Below, in pieces: positions 18,071 through 26,763 of a DNA stretch of 55,073 nucleotides. The stretch spans positions 1 through 55,073 of the forward strand of contig DAORZT010000011.1 in the NCBI GenBank assembly GCA_035359995.1, in the 5' to 3' direction. Each line of letters begins with the position of its first letter. Within the stretch, counting starts at the first letter, position 1. Position numbers and translations under genes: made by a program. The DNA comes from JAKPCT01 sp029553165. GTDB taxonomy: Bacteria > Bacillota > UBA4882 > UBA8346. The notes under the pieces are model-generated. The model saw only the letters and a program-made list of their open reading frames with translations, was not told where the DNA came from and did no database searches.

Positions 18071-18745
18071 ATGATTATAAAAAAATTCTTATCAATATTA
18101 CTGTTAATAATGTTTATTGGTGTATCAACTCCTGTGCAAGGCAAGAGTTATAGTTTTAATGACAGTAATAGTATATATACAGAGAAGTTAAAAGAAGGAA
18201 TTAAAATAGTTGAAGGCACGATCGAATTCATTAGTGAAATAAAAGAGAACTATCATTTAATTAGGAAGCAGGTTAATGACTTAGTTAAAGATAAAGAAAT
18301 AGTTTTTATGGTAAGGTGTGAAAGCGCGCAGCTAAATGACAGAATATACAGTAATGTATGGATAATTGAAACAACTACTAATAACTATATTTTGGGGACG
18401 GATGTTTATAAGTATTATTATAAGATATTCCAAAGTGAAATTGACGATTTAACAATGCAAAATTTAAAGAATAAATTATTTGAGAATAAGATTATGGAGT
18501 TAAAAACGAGTGTTGATTGCTTTGCTTTTGATCCAAACGTTGTATATATAAGTGTTTTTGATGGTAATAAAACTAATTATTTTGCGATTGTAGCACCGAT
18601 AATAAGTTATAGAGAAGAACTTTTTGAACATTTTGACTGGAGAGGAAGGAAATTTTTGATTGATACTGAAGAGCATTGTAATATAATAAGTGAAATTTAT
18701 AAAGTTTTTAAAGAAGCAGAGCAAAAAAGTGGAAATAATCTCTAA
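18071..18745 (+). CDS. Exported protein of unknown function
   Basis: 224 residues. A signal peptide (MIIKKFLSILLLIMFIGVST, cleavage near VQGKS) leads into an acidic, helix-rich mature protein with no motif I recognise. ATG 18071 is chosen for GGGAGGT immediately upstream; an in-frame ATG 81 bases earlier has no signal peptide and no ribosome site. It ends with its own terminator. The gene lies among pseudogenes and is AT-rich, so it may be recently acquired, but its frame is intact. Confidence 0.7.
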   Translation: MIIKKFLSILLLIMFIGVSTPVQGKSYSFNDSNSIYTEKLKEGIKIVEGTIEFISEIKENYHLIRKQVNDLVKDKEIVFMVRCESAQLNDRIYSNVWIIETTTNNYILGTDVYKYYYKIFQSEIDDLTMQNLKNKLFENKIMELKTSVDCFAFDPNVVYISVFDGNKTNYFAIVAPIISYREELFEHFDWRGRKFLIDTEEHCNIISEIYKVFKEAEQKSGNNL

Positions 18746-18783
18746 GTCAAAAGAAGTGTATTTTAGCTGCTTTTGAATAAATG

Positions 18784-18827
18784 AAAAAACATCCCTTTGT
18801 TAGGGTACCTAGCAGGGGATGTTTTTT
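18784..18827 (+). terminator. Intrinsic terminator after the exported protein
   Basis: A 12-bp stem AAAAAACATCCC / GGGATGTTTTTT with a 20-base loop and a T tract. The loop and right arm (TTTGTTAGGGTACCTAGCAG onward) recur imperfectly at about 20559. Confidence 0.85.
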
Positions 18828-18950
18828 AAATGGAGAACAATAATTATTGGAGCAATTTATTGGAATTTATAGCAGTAAATGTTTTATTAATAAAAGAAGA
18901 AACGTGCGTGAAGCAGTAAATCAATAATTCAAACTTAATGGAGAGATAAG

Positions 18951-20104
18951 ATGTTTAAATTAAGAACTAGTTTAACGTTAATATTATTGGTATTATTTGG
19001 TTTCTCAATATCAATTCAGGGTAAAAACAAAGAGGAGGAAGGATTGAAAAATAAGGCTATCTGGAAAGTGAAGCTTGGACAGATCTATCAATTTTATTCT
19101 GAAGATCAATTTATTACAAGAAGAGGAAGTAAGTTTGAATTATTTTAAATTAAAGAGGATGGTATTAAAAAGATTCGGGACTTGACATTTTTTAATAAAT
19201 TCGTTTGGCCAACTTTTGAAAAAGGTATAGATGAAGATGATTATTGTGGATTATACTATTCAATGATCTCTTCAGAAAACCAAGCAAAATTTAGATTAGA
19301 CTATATTAAAGTAGATGAAAGAACAAAAAAGCGAATATGGTCGTATGAATCAGATGTTTGGAATATTACAGGGGAAACCCGTCTAGGATTGATTAAGCTG
19401 AATTCACGAGTTTTATTAGTAGGGTTAACTAATAGTAAATCATTATTTAATCTCCATGGATTTAATTTAGAAACAGGACAAAAAAATGGAGTTTAAATTG
19501 TGAAAACTATTTAAAAAGCATAGCTTATAAAAATAATGTTCTAGTTGTAATTTCGTCTAATAATCTCTCTGCCAATACCAGAGATTCAAAATCAATTATA
19601 AGAAGAATAAATTATGAAACTGGCGAAATATTATGGCAAAAAACAGTTAGTGGTGTAAATAATAACAATGGAATAGGGATTGCAGGAAATACTGTTATAG
19701 TAACCACTGATCAAAGGATTATTTATGGACTAGATATTTCAAACGGTGATATCTTATGGAGTAAAACAACCCAAAGGATTCCCAGTAAAGTATCTGTTTT
19801 TGATGAAAACCAGCAAATTGTAATAACTGCAGAGAAGTTTCTTTCTTTAGATGAGCAAGGAAATGTATTTTGGGAAAGAACTATAGAGGATCGGTACCTT
19901 GTTTGGCATACCTATTTAAAAGGAAAATACTACTTATGGACCTATAAATATCTCTGGGTCGTAGATGCGGCTAATGGAGTAATAATAAAGAAACATACAT
20001 TTAAAGACTCAATAAGGTTACTGAAAGCAGTTAAGGGAAGGATAATAATCTTTTGGGATTCTGGATTAGTGCAATGTTTTGATAAGAGTGTATTTGAAGA
20101 ATAA
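18951..20104 (+). pseudogene. Exported PQQ-like beta-propeller protein, broken by a stop and a frameshift
   Basis: ATG 18951 opens a signal peptide (MFKLRTSLTLILLVLFGFSI). An in-frame TAA at 19146 interrupts FELF*IKEDG, where a lysine codon would restore it. The same frame resumes to about 19480, where a run of seven A's breaks it; eight A's would give ETGQKKWSLN and continue without stops to 20104. The downstream part has propeller repeats with the blade signature (NYETGEILWQ, DISNGDILWS, DEQGNVFWE). Intact length would be about 385 codons. Function of the parent protein is unknown; such propellers are usually exported binding or scaffold proteins. Confidence 0.75.
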
Positions 20105-20183
20105 AAGATGATGCAAAGGAAATATGTTGGTTAATGGAAAAGTAGTTACAGGTAACAAGGTATATTATGATTTTGTTTTAAAT

Positions 20184-20530
20184 CTTCTTCCGGCAAAAGA
20201 AGTTTGGGAATAGGACGGTTATCCATCAATCGATTAATGATTATCAATATGAGGACGGGTACTATTTAATTAAGTATTCGGATGGAGAGGCTTATTCTTT
20301 CTCGCAGGTAACAAGGTTGATTAAGATCAACGATGATTATTATGTTGCATATGTTAATGTTTATAGTGCTTCCTCGGGATTTACCGGTAAATCCTCATGG
20401 GACAGACGAAGAATGGCAAAAGGGAGATGAAATACCGGAACTGGATTGTCAAATACGGGCAATTATTAAAAGAATTAAGGAAGGTAATCGAAGTAGGTTT
20501 ATTTTGATTGATTATTTAAAGCAAGAATAA
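20184..20530 (+). pseudogene. Frameshifted gene of unknown function
   Basis: Two adjoining frames read as protein. The first, with no good start, contains QSINDYQYEDGYYLIKYSDG and reaches YVNVYSASSGF near 20380; the second continues as PHGTDEEWQKGDEIPELDCQ to the stop at 20530. A single frameshift around 20375-20395 would join them. No family recognised. The stretch 20105-20183 shows another short frame (LVNGKVVTGNKVYYDFVLN) and may belong to the same lost gene. Confidence 0.5.
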
Positions 20531-20567
20531 TTATTAAGTTAAATAAAAATATTATCATTTTGTTAGG

Positions 20568-21299
20568 TTACTTAGCAGGGGATGGCGCAATTTCATATAA
20601 TAACTCACGACCGGATTTTCCGATTTGTTTAATCAATCCGATCTTCTTTAAACAATAAGTGATTTTACGGCAAACATAGATGCTGTATCTACTGTGTTGT
20701 GCAAGTATTTTATTGGTGAATTGTGTTGGCAGGTTGTCAGGTAAAAAATCTAACAGTTCAATTGAGTGATTGATAGCTTTATTAGCAACCACTGCTAACA
20801 ATTTACGATCCAAGATACTCTTACCCTTCCGACGCCAACTACCTTTCCCGTTAGCAAGCTGAAGTTCTTCGACATCGACCAATAATAGTTCGATTGTGAA
20901 ATTTGGACTCTGGACAAATTGGGAGATATGAAGTAACTCTGAAAAGACTTCAACAAAGGTTCCGGTTTTGGGAGATTTTCGGCGGCTAAGGATGGTGCTG
21001 CCATCATCAGTAAGGGTTAAAATCCATTTTTGCCTGATAATTGGATAGACTAGCTTCACTTTATAATGTGGTAATAACTTTGTTAATTTTCGTTTTAAAG
21101 CATTAAAATTACCGGTCTGAATCTCGATCAAGGTGTTGCCGCGGACAATGTCAATTATGAAAGTATTAACTTCGGTTTCGATCAGATCGCCGGGCTGGGA
21201 AAACCAATGTTTGATTGCGGAGTGAAGACTCTTTTCGTTAGTTAAGTTGATATTAAATTTGGGTTTCAGTCCTGATGGCTTCTTAAGAATCAGATTCAC
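20568..21299 (-). CDS. Uncharacterised protein with ID(IVRG)..LIEIQT motif and C-terminal winged-helix-like region
   Basis: 243 residues from the GTG at 21299, which has AAGGAG eight bases upstream; a longer frame from 21389 would run through a terminator and a -10 box. The N-half carries SLHSAIKHWFSQPGD, then IDIVRGNTLIEIQTGNF and LKRKL...LPHYKVKLVYPI, a pattern I remember from a widespread uncharacterised family (possibly DUF8091; not verified). The D...ExQ spacing resembles a PD-(D/E)xK nuclease core with Q for K, a speculative reading. The last ~70 residues look like a winged helix. No partner gene is adjacent. Confidence 0.7.
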   Translation of the reverse strand: MNLILKKPSGLKPKFNINLTNEKSLHSAIKHWFSQPGDLIETEVNTFIIDIVRGNTLIEIQTGNFNALKRKLTKLLPHYKVKLVYPIIRQKWILTLTDDGSTILSRRKSPKTGTFVEVFSELLHISQFVQSPNFTIELLLVDVEELQLANGKGSWRRKGKSILDRKLLAVVANKAINHSIELLDFLPDNLPTQFTNKILAQHSRYSIYVCRKITYCLKKIGLIKQIGKSGRELLYEIAPSPAK

Positions 21300-21336
21300 T
21301 ATTGTAACTCCTTGATGAGCAATTAATCTTTGTTCA

Positions 21337-21363
21337 ATTATAGCAAATATATTTTGATTTGAA
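21337..21363 (-). promoter_or_regulatory. Promoter of the uncharacterised gene
   Basis: Minus-strand TGCTATAAT is an extended -10 element (21342-21337 for TATAAT), about 38 bases upstream of the GTG start. The -35 region (TTCAAA-like) is weak. Confidence 0.45.
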
Positions 21364-21376
21364 TAATAATATAAAT

Positions 21377-21402
21377 AAAGGCACCCCAAGCAGGGTGCCT
21401 TT
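21377..21402 (-). terminator. Intrinsic terminator of the 5'-nucleotidase gene
   Basis: A 10-bp stem AAAGGCACCC / GGGTGCCTTT with a 6-base loop, followed on the minus strand by a T-rich tract, 17 bases beyond the nucleotidase stop. Confidence 0.85.
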
Positions 21403-21418
21403 AAAGTAGAGTGAAACT

Positions 21419-23032
21419 TTATGCAGCAAGTTTGAACAATACTTTGAAGTAATTGGCGATTTTAGTACCAATTATGGTAATTCTTCCTTTTACTTCTGGC
21501 TTTAGGACAGTATTTAAATGAATAATATATTCAATAAATGCATCACGTTGGAAGACTGAAGTATCATAATAATCGAGTGCGTTTGTGAAAGCTTGATAAC
21601 CATCACCACCGGAAGCCATAAATGAATTGGTAGCAATCTTGTATATTTTGTCAGGATCAATTGGAGCACCGTTGATCAAGATGTTTTCACAACGGTTGGC
21701 TTCATAGTTAATCGTAAAGGAGACACCTTCGGATACTTGCGGAAATGCGCCTTTACCCTGTGGAATGGTTGCAATAAAATCAAATAATGCTTGGACTTGA
21801 TTGCCTTTTAAAGTAACAACGGCAATTGAATTATCAAAGGGTAGAATTTCATAAATATTTTTCTTGGTGATCGTTCCGGCGGGAAGATCGGTACGAATGC
21901 CACCACCGTTCTGGATGGCGAAATCAACATTGAGATTTTTAGTATACCACAGCATGGAGTCAGCCACCAAATCTCCTAAAGCTGTTTCTTCATAACGGAC
22001 TCTGGCGTTGGGGAATGTTGCTTCGGCATGTCCAATTGCTTTGGCTAATTCGCTCTCAACTTGATCGTTATATTTAGATAATAACCCAAGTAACTCTTGA
22101 TTTTCAGGGATCTCTTGGGTTAAATACTTAAGCTCCTTAGTACCATCATCTTTGGTAACTGATGCTTTAACATTAACCGGAAGCAGTTCCCATTTAAAAT
22201 CAATAATTCGCTTATTTTTAATTGTAAAGATTCCTTTTCCCAAATATAAACCCCATTGGTATGCTTGGACAATTGGTGTTTGATTGATAACAATGGGTGC
22301 ATCTAACTTAGTATGTGAATGGCCGTCAACAATAAGATCGATCCCGGGAACATATTTTGCCAAACGTTTTGAACCCTGTTCTTCATCGTTGTAGACGCCT
22401 AAATGGACTAAAGCAATAACGATATCGGCTTTCTTCTTCAATTCGGGAACCAATTTCTTGGCAACAGTGATCTCATCTTCAAAGATCAGGTCTTTAATAT
22501 TTTGAGGACTGGCAACCAGTTCGGCTTCTTTAGTGGTTAAACCAAAGATCGCCACTTTAAAGCCTTTAAATTTCTTAATGATGTAAGGTTGTCCAACATA
22601 GGCTCCATCTTTAGTTTTAACATTGGCAGAAAGGATCGGAAATTTGGCTGACTGGATCTGTTGTTGTAAAATTTCCAAAGTGTTATCAAACTCATGATTG
22701 CCTAGAGTGACAGCGTCATATCCGATGAAATTATAGCCTTCAATGTCAGGTTGAGCTTTAAAGAAATTGGACTCAGGTCTTCCGGTATTAAAGTCGCCGG
22801 CGTCAAGTACTAAAACGTTGGAATATTGGTTTTTAATCGATTCAACTAAAGAAGCCCGTGTCGGCAGACCGCCTTGGTCGGGAGCGGAGTTGTCATAAAA
22901 TTTAAGAGGATGACCATGATGATCGTTGGTGTGTAAAATAACTAATTCAGTTGTCCCTTTGGTTGCTGCTGCAACAAAAATGTTACAAAAACAGAACAAT
23001 AAGAGTAAAAACAGAATACAAATTTTTTTCAT
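21419..23032 (-). CDS. Exported 5'-nucleotidase/2',3'-cyclic phosphodiesterase (UshA family)
   Basis: A cleavable signal peptide (about 1-23) precedes a calcineurin-type metallophosphatase domain (ILHTNDHHGH, VLDAGDF, LGNHEFDN, DGHSHT) and a C-terminal 5_nucleotid_C domain with NGGGIR. Expected to release nucleosides and phosphate from external nucleotides. 537 residues, typical. There is no lipobox, LPxTG or S-layer anchor, consistent with a periplasm. The ATG follows AAGGAGGGAC. It is divergent from the LacI gene; a TATAAT at 23110-23105 (minus) is its likely -10 box. Confidence 0.92.
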   Translation of the reverse strand: MKKICILFLLLLFCFCNIFVAAATKGTTELVILHTNDHHGHPLKFYDNSAPDQGGLPTRASLVESIKNQYSNVLVLDAGDFNTGRPESNFFKAQPDIEGYNFIGYDAVTLGNHEFDNTLEILQQQIQSAKFPILSANVKTKDGAYVGQPYIIKKFKGFKVAIFGLTTKEAELVASPQNIKDLIFEDEITVAKKLVPELKKKADIVIALVHLGVYNDEEQGSKRLAKYVPGIDLIVDGHSHTKLDAPIVINQTPIVQAYQWGLYLGKGIFTIKNKRIIDFKWELLPVNVKASVTKDDGTKELKYLTQEIPENQELLGLLSKYNDQVESELAKAIGHAEATFPNARVRYEETALGDLVADSMLWYTKNLNVDFAIQNGGGIRTDLPAGTITKKNIYEILPFDNSIAVVTLKGNQVQALFDFIATIPQGKGAFPQVSEGVSFTINYEANRCENILINGAPIDPDKIYKIATNSFMASGGDGYQAFTNALDYYDTSVFQRDAFIEYIIHLNTVLKPEVKGRITIIGTKIANYFKVLFKLAA

Positions 23033-23166
23033 AAACGTCCCTCCTTAATAGTGATTCTTTTCTATTATATCAATAAAATCTCATTTCCTAAACAGAAAAT
23101 GCTAATTATACACTTTTAAAACCATGTGAAAAAAATGTTAAAAAAAATTGAAAAATAAAAAGGAAT

Positions 23167-23195
23167 TTGCGTCAAAAAGTTGTATTTTATATAAT
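23167..23195 (+). promoter_or_regulatory. Promoter of the LacI-family gene
   Basis: TTGCGT, 17 bases, TATAAT, immediately upstream of the palindromic operator. Confidence 0.65.
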
Positions 23196-23196
23196 A

Positions 23197-23212
23197 TCGG
23201 GAACGTTCCCGA
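23197..23212. promoter_or_regulatory. LacI-family operator
   Basis: TCGGGAACGTTCCCGA is a perfect 16-bp palindrome with the central CG typical of LacI-family operators. It begins two bases after the -10 box and so covers the transcription start, implying autorepression by the downstream regulator. No second copy was found before the transporter genes. Confidence 0.8.
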
Positions 23213-23239
23213 GACTAAAACTGGAAATGGGTTAGATGA

Positions 23240-24253
23240 ATGGCTACGATTTTTGATGTTGGGAAGTTAGCAGGGGTTTCACGCAGCACCGTATCTCGAG
23301 TATTAAATAATAAAAGTGATGTTGATCCGGAAACCGCCAAATTGGTCTGGGAAGCGGTTCGAAAACTCAATTATCATCCCAATGCATCTGCCAGAGCCTT
23401 GGCGCGACAAAAAACCGATACCATTGGTGTTATGTTAGCACATGTGTCTGATCCATACTATGAAAAGATTATTAAAGGAATTGAAACGATCCTTGCTGCC
23501 AGAAATATGAGTGTTATCTTTTTCAACTCCTATGATCACTTGGCAGAACACAAAAAAATTATCAATGCAGCATTAAAAAGCAGCCAAATTGACGGTTTAA
23601 TTGTTGTTGGAAGCCATTCGGGAGACAGTGAAATACTGTTGGAGATGATGCAACAGATTCCAATGGCTTTTATTGAGCGGGAGTTTAATGATCTTCAGGT
23701 GACATGTATTTGCAGTGACAATAAACAAGGAGTTTTCTTGGCGATTCAACACCTGGTTGAGTTAAAACATGTCCGGATTGGATGTATTACCGGTGATTTA
23801 CAGTATCAAACCGCGATTGAACGTTTTGAAGGATATAAAGAAGCGTTAAAACATTTTAAATTGCCATTTGATCCGGATTTGGTGTATTATGGTAACTTTC
23901 AGCATAGTGGTGGCTATAACGGATTAAAGAAGCTTTGTTCGCAAAGGAAAAAACCGACGGCAATCTTTGCCTGTAATGACATGATGGCGATAGGAGCACT
24001 GCAAGCGGCAAATGATTTTGGATTAGTAGTACCCAAAGATATTGCCATAATTGGATATGATGATACTTATCTGGCTCCGATGGTCTATCCGCAGTTAACT
24101 ACCGTACGTCAACCGTTGTTTGAAATGGGGTCGGCAGCAGTTCAAGGGTTGTTAAATCAACTTAATGCCAAAGACAGCCAGCCTCTCAAGAAGAAATTTC
24201 CAGTCGAATTAATTATTAGGCGATCATGTGGTTTTCGGAGCTTATCATTGTAA
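23240..24253 (+). CDS. LacI-family transcriptional regulator of the xyloside locus
   Basis: An N-terminal HTH (ATIFDVGKLAGVSRSTVSRV, 2-21) with the hinge helix (ASARALARQKT), then a periplasmic-binding-protein-like sensor domain (IGVMLAHVSDPYY, ACNDMMAIGAL, IGYDDTYLAPMVYPQLTTVRQP). 337 residues, full length. Its neighbours, a sugar importer and two GH43 enzymes, point to a xylose or xylo-oligosaccharide effector (inference). The ATG follows a weak site (GGGTTAGATGA). Confidence 0.93.
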   Translation: MATIFDVGKLAGVSRSTVSRVLNNKSDVDPETAKLVWEAVRKLNYHPNASARALARQKTDTIGVMLAHVSDPYYEKIIKGIETILAARNMSVIFFNSYDHLAEHKKIINAALKSSQIDGLIVVGSHSGDSEILLEMMQQIPMAFIEREFNDLQVTCICSDNKQGVFLAIQHLVELKHVRIGCITGDLQYQTAIERFEGYKEALKHFKLPFDPDLVYYGNFQHSGGYNGLKKLCSQRKKPTAIFACNDMMAIGALQAANDFGLVVPKDIAIIGYDDTYLAPMVYPQLTTVRQPLFEMGSAAVQGLLNQLNAKDSQPLKKKFPVELIIRRSCGFRSLSL

Positions 24254-24340
24254 TAATACAGTAACAAGTATTAAAGAAAGTGCTTTTGAATTCCGAAAAG
24301 AAAATTATAGTGGTTGATAAGTTGTTCAAAAGGAGGTGAA

Positions 24341-24391
24341 ATGGAAAAAGTTTTTTGTTTTTTAAGTTGGTTAACCAAAAGGAAAACTTAA
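24341..24391 (+). CDS. Possible 16-residue leader peptide
   Basis: AAAAGGAGGTGAA, a near-perfect ribosome site, directly precedes ATG 24341. The frame reads MEKVFCFLSWLTKRKT and stops 13 bases before the ATG of the binding-protein gene, whose own GGAGGG lies just after the leader stop. It may couple translation or stabilise the mRNA of a highly expressed gene. It includes a TTGGTTAACCAA palindrome. Confidence 0.4.
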   Translation: MEKVFCFLSWLTKRKT

Positions 24392-24404
24392 TGGAGGGAA
24401 TTTA

Positions 24405-25679
24405 ATGAAAAGAAGAAATCTGTTTTTTACTGTCTGTTTGATATCTTTAGCAGTTTTATTGATGATTCCTGCATATGCAGCTCCTAAGGTCACATTGACA
24501 ATTTGGGCAGTAGATTCAATTGAGAATACTGCTAATACGAATACCGCTTATGTTCATGCCTTGGTAAAGAACTTCCAGGCAAAAAATCCGGATATCAAAA
24601 TTGACTGGGTTGCTTTTGGAACTCAAGGTTCACCATTGAATGACAAACTGAAGATTGCATTGGCAAATAATCAAGGTCCAGATATCTTCCAAAGCTGGGG
24701 CGGTTCCTTTATGGGACAATTTGCTGATGCCGGCAAATTACTTGATTTAACAAAAGAATTGGCCAATGTTAAAACCAGCTCCGCTGCTAAAGAAGCTATG
24801 AGTTGGAAAGGTAAAACCTATGGTGTGGCACCATTCTTTGCGGTTGCCGGACTTTTTGTTAACGAAGGAATTTTCAAACAATACGGTTTATCAGTTCCTA
24901 CAACTGTTGAAGAATTAGAAAAAGTTGCTGATACCTTAAAATCAAAAGGAATTCAACCATTCGCTGTTGGAGCTAAAGATCAATGGCCGGTTTTAGCTAC
25001 TTACATGTACTTAGTAAACCGTTATGGCGGCAGAGTATTTGAAGATGCAGTTGCCCGTAAAGTCGGATTCAACTCCGAACCATTTGTTAAAGCAGCAACC
25101 AAATATCAAGAATGGGCTAAAAAAGGATATTTTGGTGATAAACCATTATCAGAAGGTTATGGTGACGCTCAACTGTTAATGTGTACCGGTAAAGCAGCAA
25201 TGCAGATTTCCGGTTCATGGTTATGCGGACTTTATTCTGATAAAACCCAAACCGACCAAACAATCGGAATGTATCCTGTTCCAATTATCAAAGGTGAAAA
25301 AGGTTTAGTAACCGATGTTATGGGTATGACCGACGTTGGTTTTGCAGCAACCAAGATTGGTGCTAAGAAAAAAGATGCTATTGTTAAATTCATGAAATAT
25401 GCAATGACCGTTGAAGCATGTTCCGCAGAGACCGGACGTGTAAGTTCAGTTCCTGGAGTTAAACCTCCTACAAGATTGACCGGTATGGCTGCTGATAATA
25501 TTCTCGCCAAAGCTAAATATGTACAATTCTGGTGGGATCAAGATCTGCCAGCAACCGTTTCAACTCCGATTAATACTACTATTCAAACCTTCTTTATGCC
25601 AAATACCGATGTCAAACGTTCACTTAATAAGTTTGAAGAATTAGTAGTAGATAACATGGGGCCAATTAAAAAGAAATAA
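24405..25679 (+). CDS. Sugar ABC transporter substrate-binding protein (CUT1 family)
   Basis: Family 1 extracellular solute-binding protein, 424 residues. The signal peptide ends at AYAA and there is no lipobox cysteine, unusual for a monoderm and suggesting a free periplasmic protein. The mature start KVTLTIWAV and the NQGPDIFQSWGGSF segment are typical. Followed by two permeases and two GH43 enzymes, so xylo- or arabino-oligosaccharides are the likely ligands. Start ATG follows TGGAGGGAATTTA. Confidence 0.92.
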   Translation: MKRRNLFFTVCLISLAVLLMIPAYAAPKVTLTIWAVDSIENTANTNTAYVHALVKNFQAKNPDIKIDWVAFGTQGSPLNDKLKIALANNQGPDIFQSWGGSFMGQFADAGKLLDLTKELANVKTSSAAKEAMSWKGKTYGVAPFFAVAGLFVNEGIFKQYGLSVPTTVEELEKVADTLKSKGIQPFAVGAKDQWPVLATYMYLVNRYGGRVFEDAVARKVGFNSEPFVKAATKYQEWAKKGYFGDKPLSEGYGDAQLLMCTGKAAMQISGSWLCGLYSDKTQTDQTIGMYPVPIIKGEKGLVTDVMGMTDVGFAATKIGAKKKDAIVKFMKYAMTVEACSAETGRVSSVPGVKPPTRLTGMAADNILAKAKYVQFWWDQDLPATVSTPINTTIQTFFMPNTDVKRSLNKFEELVVDNMGPIKKK

Positions 25680-25693
25680 TTAAACAAATGTAA

Positions 25694-25731
25694 TACTTTC
25701 AAAGAGAAGAATAATCTTCTCTTTGAAAGTA
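25694..25731 (+). other. Stem-loop between binding-protein and permease genes
   Basis: A 17-bp perfect stem (TACTTTCAAAGAGAAGA and its complement) with an ATAA loop but no T run. Such hairpins after binding-protein genes commonly protect the upstream mRNA and limit readthrough, giving more binding protein than permease. Confidence 0.75.
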
Positions 25732-25769
25732 AATTATTACAATTACAAAAACAAACACGGAGAATTGGG

Positions 25770-26714
25770 GTGGGCATAGTGATTTCTACCCGAAATACAA
25801 CTGAGTATGAGCCGGGATTAACAAAGACTAAAAAACCAATTAACTGGTCACAAATTATCTTTAAAATCACATTTTTATTACCAGCATTGTTGAGTTTGGC
25901 AATCTTTATGTTTTATCCAATCATGGAGACGTTCCGGATTTCAATGATGAGAGCAACGGGACTGGGACAGGAAACATACATTGGATTTACTAATTATATC
26001 AGATTGCTATCAAATGAAGAGTTTCAAGCGGGTCTGCTCCATGTATTCCAATGGGCGTTCTGGAGTGTCGCGCTGCAAATACCAGTAGCTGTATTCATTG
26101 CTTTTGCTTGTACAAATTATAAAACGAAGTTAATTCATGGATTACGGGGGGTATATTATTTAAGTAATGTTCTGCCTTCGGCAATTGTTGCAATGTTAGG
26201 TACATTTATTTTTCAACCTAACGCCGGAGTTATCGTAACTTTAGCCAAGACGCTTGGTTGGAAATGGTTAGAGCGAATTGACTTTCTTGGCAATCCAAAT
26301 ATTGCTTTCTGGTCATTATTTGCCCTTGCTTCGTGGGCTTATATGGGTTTTGGAATAATATATTTTATGGCTAATATTGAGCAAATTCCTGCTGAATTAA
26401 GAGAAGCAGCAATGATAGATGGTGCTAATCGCTGGCAATATGCCCGTTATATTATGTTGCCTCAAATATCGTTTGCAATTCGGATTCAAGCGATTTTATG
26501 TACTGTTGGAAGTTTAAAACTGTTTGATTTACCTTATATGGTTACATCCGGAGGTCCGGGGTATTCTACGGTTACATTAGGAATTACCCTTTACCGGGAA
26601 GGATTTTTAAACTGGCAATATGGTAAAGCTGCTGCAATCGGAGTAGTGATTTTTCTATTGTCTTTAATCTTTACAATTATTCAGTTTTCTCTCCAACGTG
26701 AACCTCAAAATTAG
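25770..26714 (+). CDS. Sugar ABC transporter permease (MalF/UgpA type)
   Basis: About six membrane helices; the EAA loop is EQIPAELREAAMIDGANRWQ in the expected C-terminal position. 314 residues. Start GTG 25770, with CGGAG upstream; a GTG nine bases later with GGGGTGG is about equally good. It pairs with the next permease. No ATP-binding subunit is encoded in this locus, so a shared MsmK-type ATPase elsewhere is expected. Confidence 0.92.
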   Translation: MGIVISTRNTTEYEPGLTKTKKPINWSQIIFKITFLLPALLSLAIFMFYPIMETFRISMMRATGLGQETYIGFTNYIRLLSNEEFQAGLLHVFQWAFWSVALQIPVAVFIAFACTNYKTKLIHGLRGVYYLSNVLPSAIVAMLGTFIFQPNAGVIVTLAKTLGWKWLERIDFLGNPNIAFWSLFALASWAYMGFGIIYFMANIEQIPAELREAAMIDGANRWQYARYIMLPQISFAIRIQAILCTVGSLKLFDLPYMVTSGGPGYSTVTLGITLYREGFLNWQYGKAAAIGVVIFLLSLIFTIIQFSLQREPQN

Positions 26715-26763
26715 AACTGTCTTAGTATTAAATTAATTGTGACAACCAAATGGGGGGGACGTT

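Noticed and set aside
24367..24378. TTGGTTAACCAA palindrome as a second LacI operator
   Set aside because: It does not resemble the TCGGGAACGTTCCCGA operator and lies within the leader ORF.
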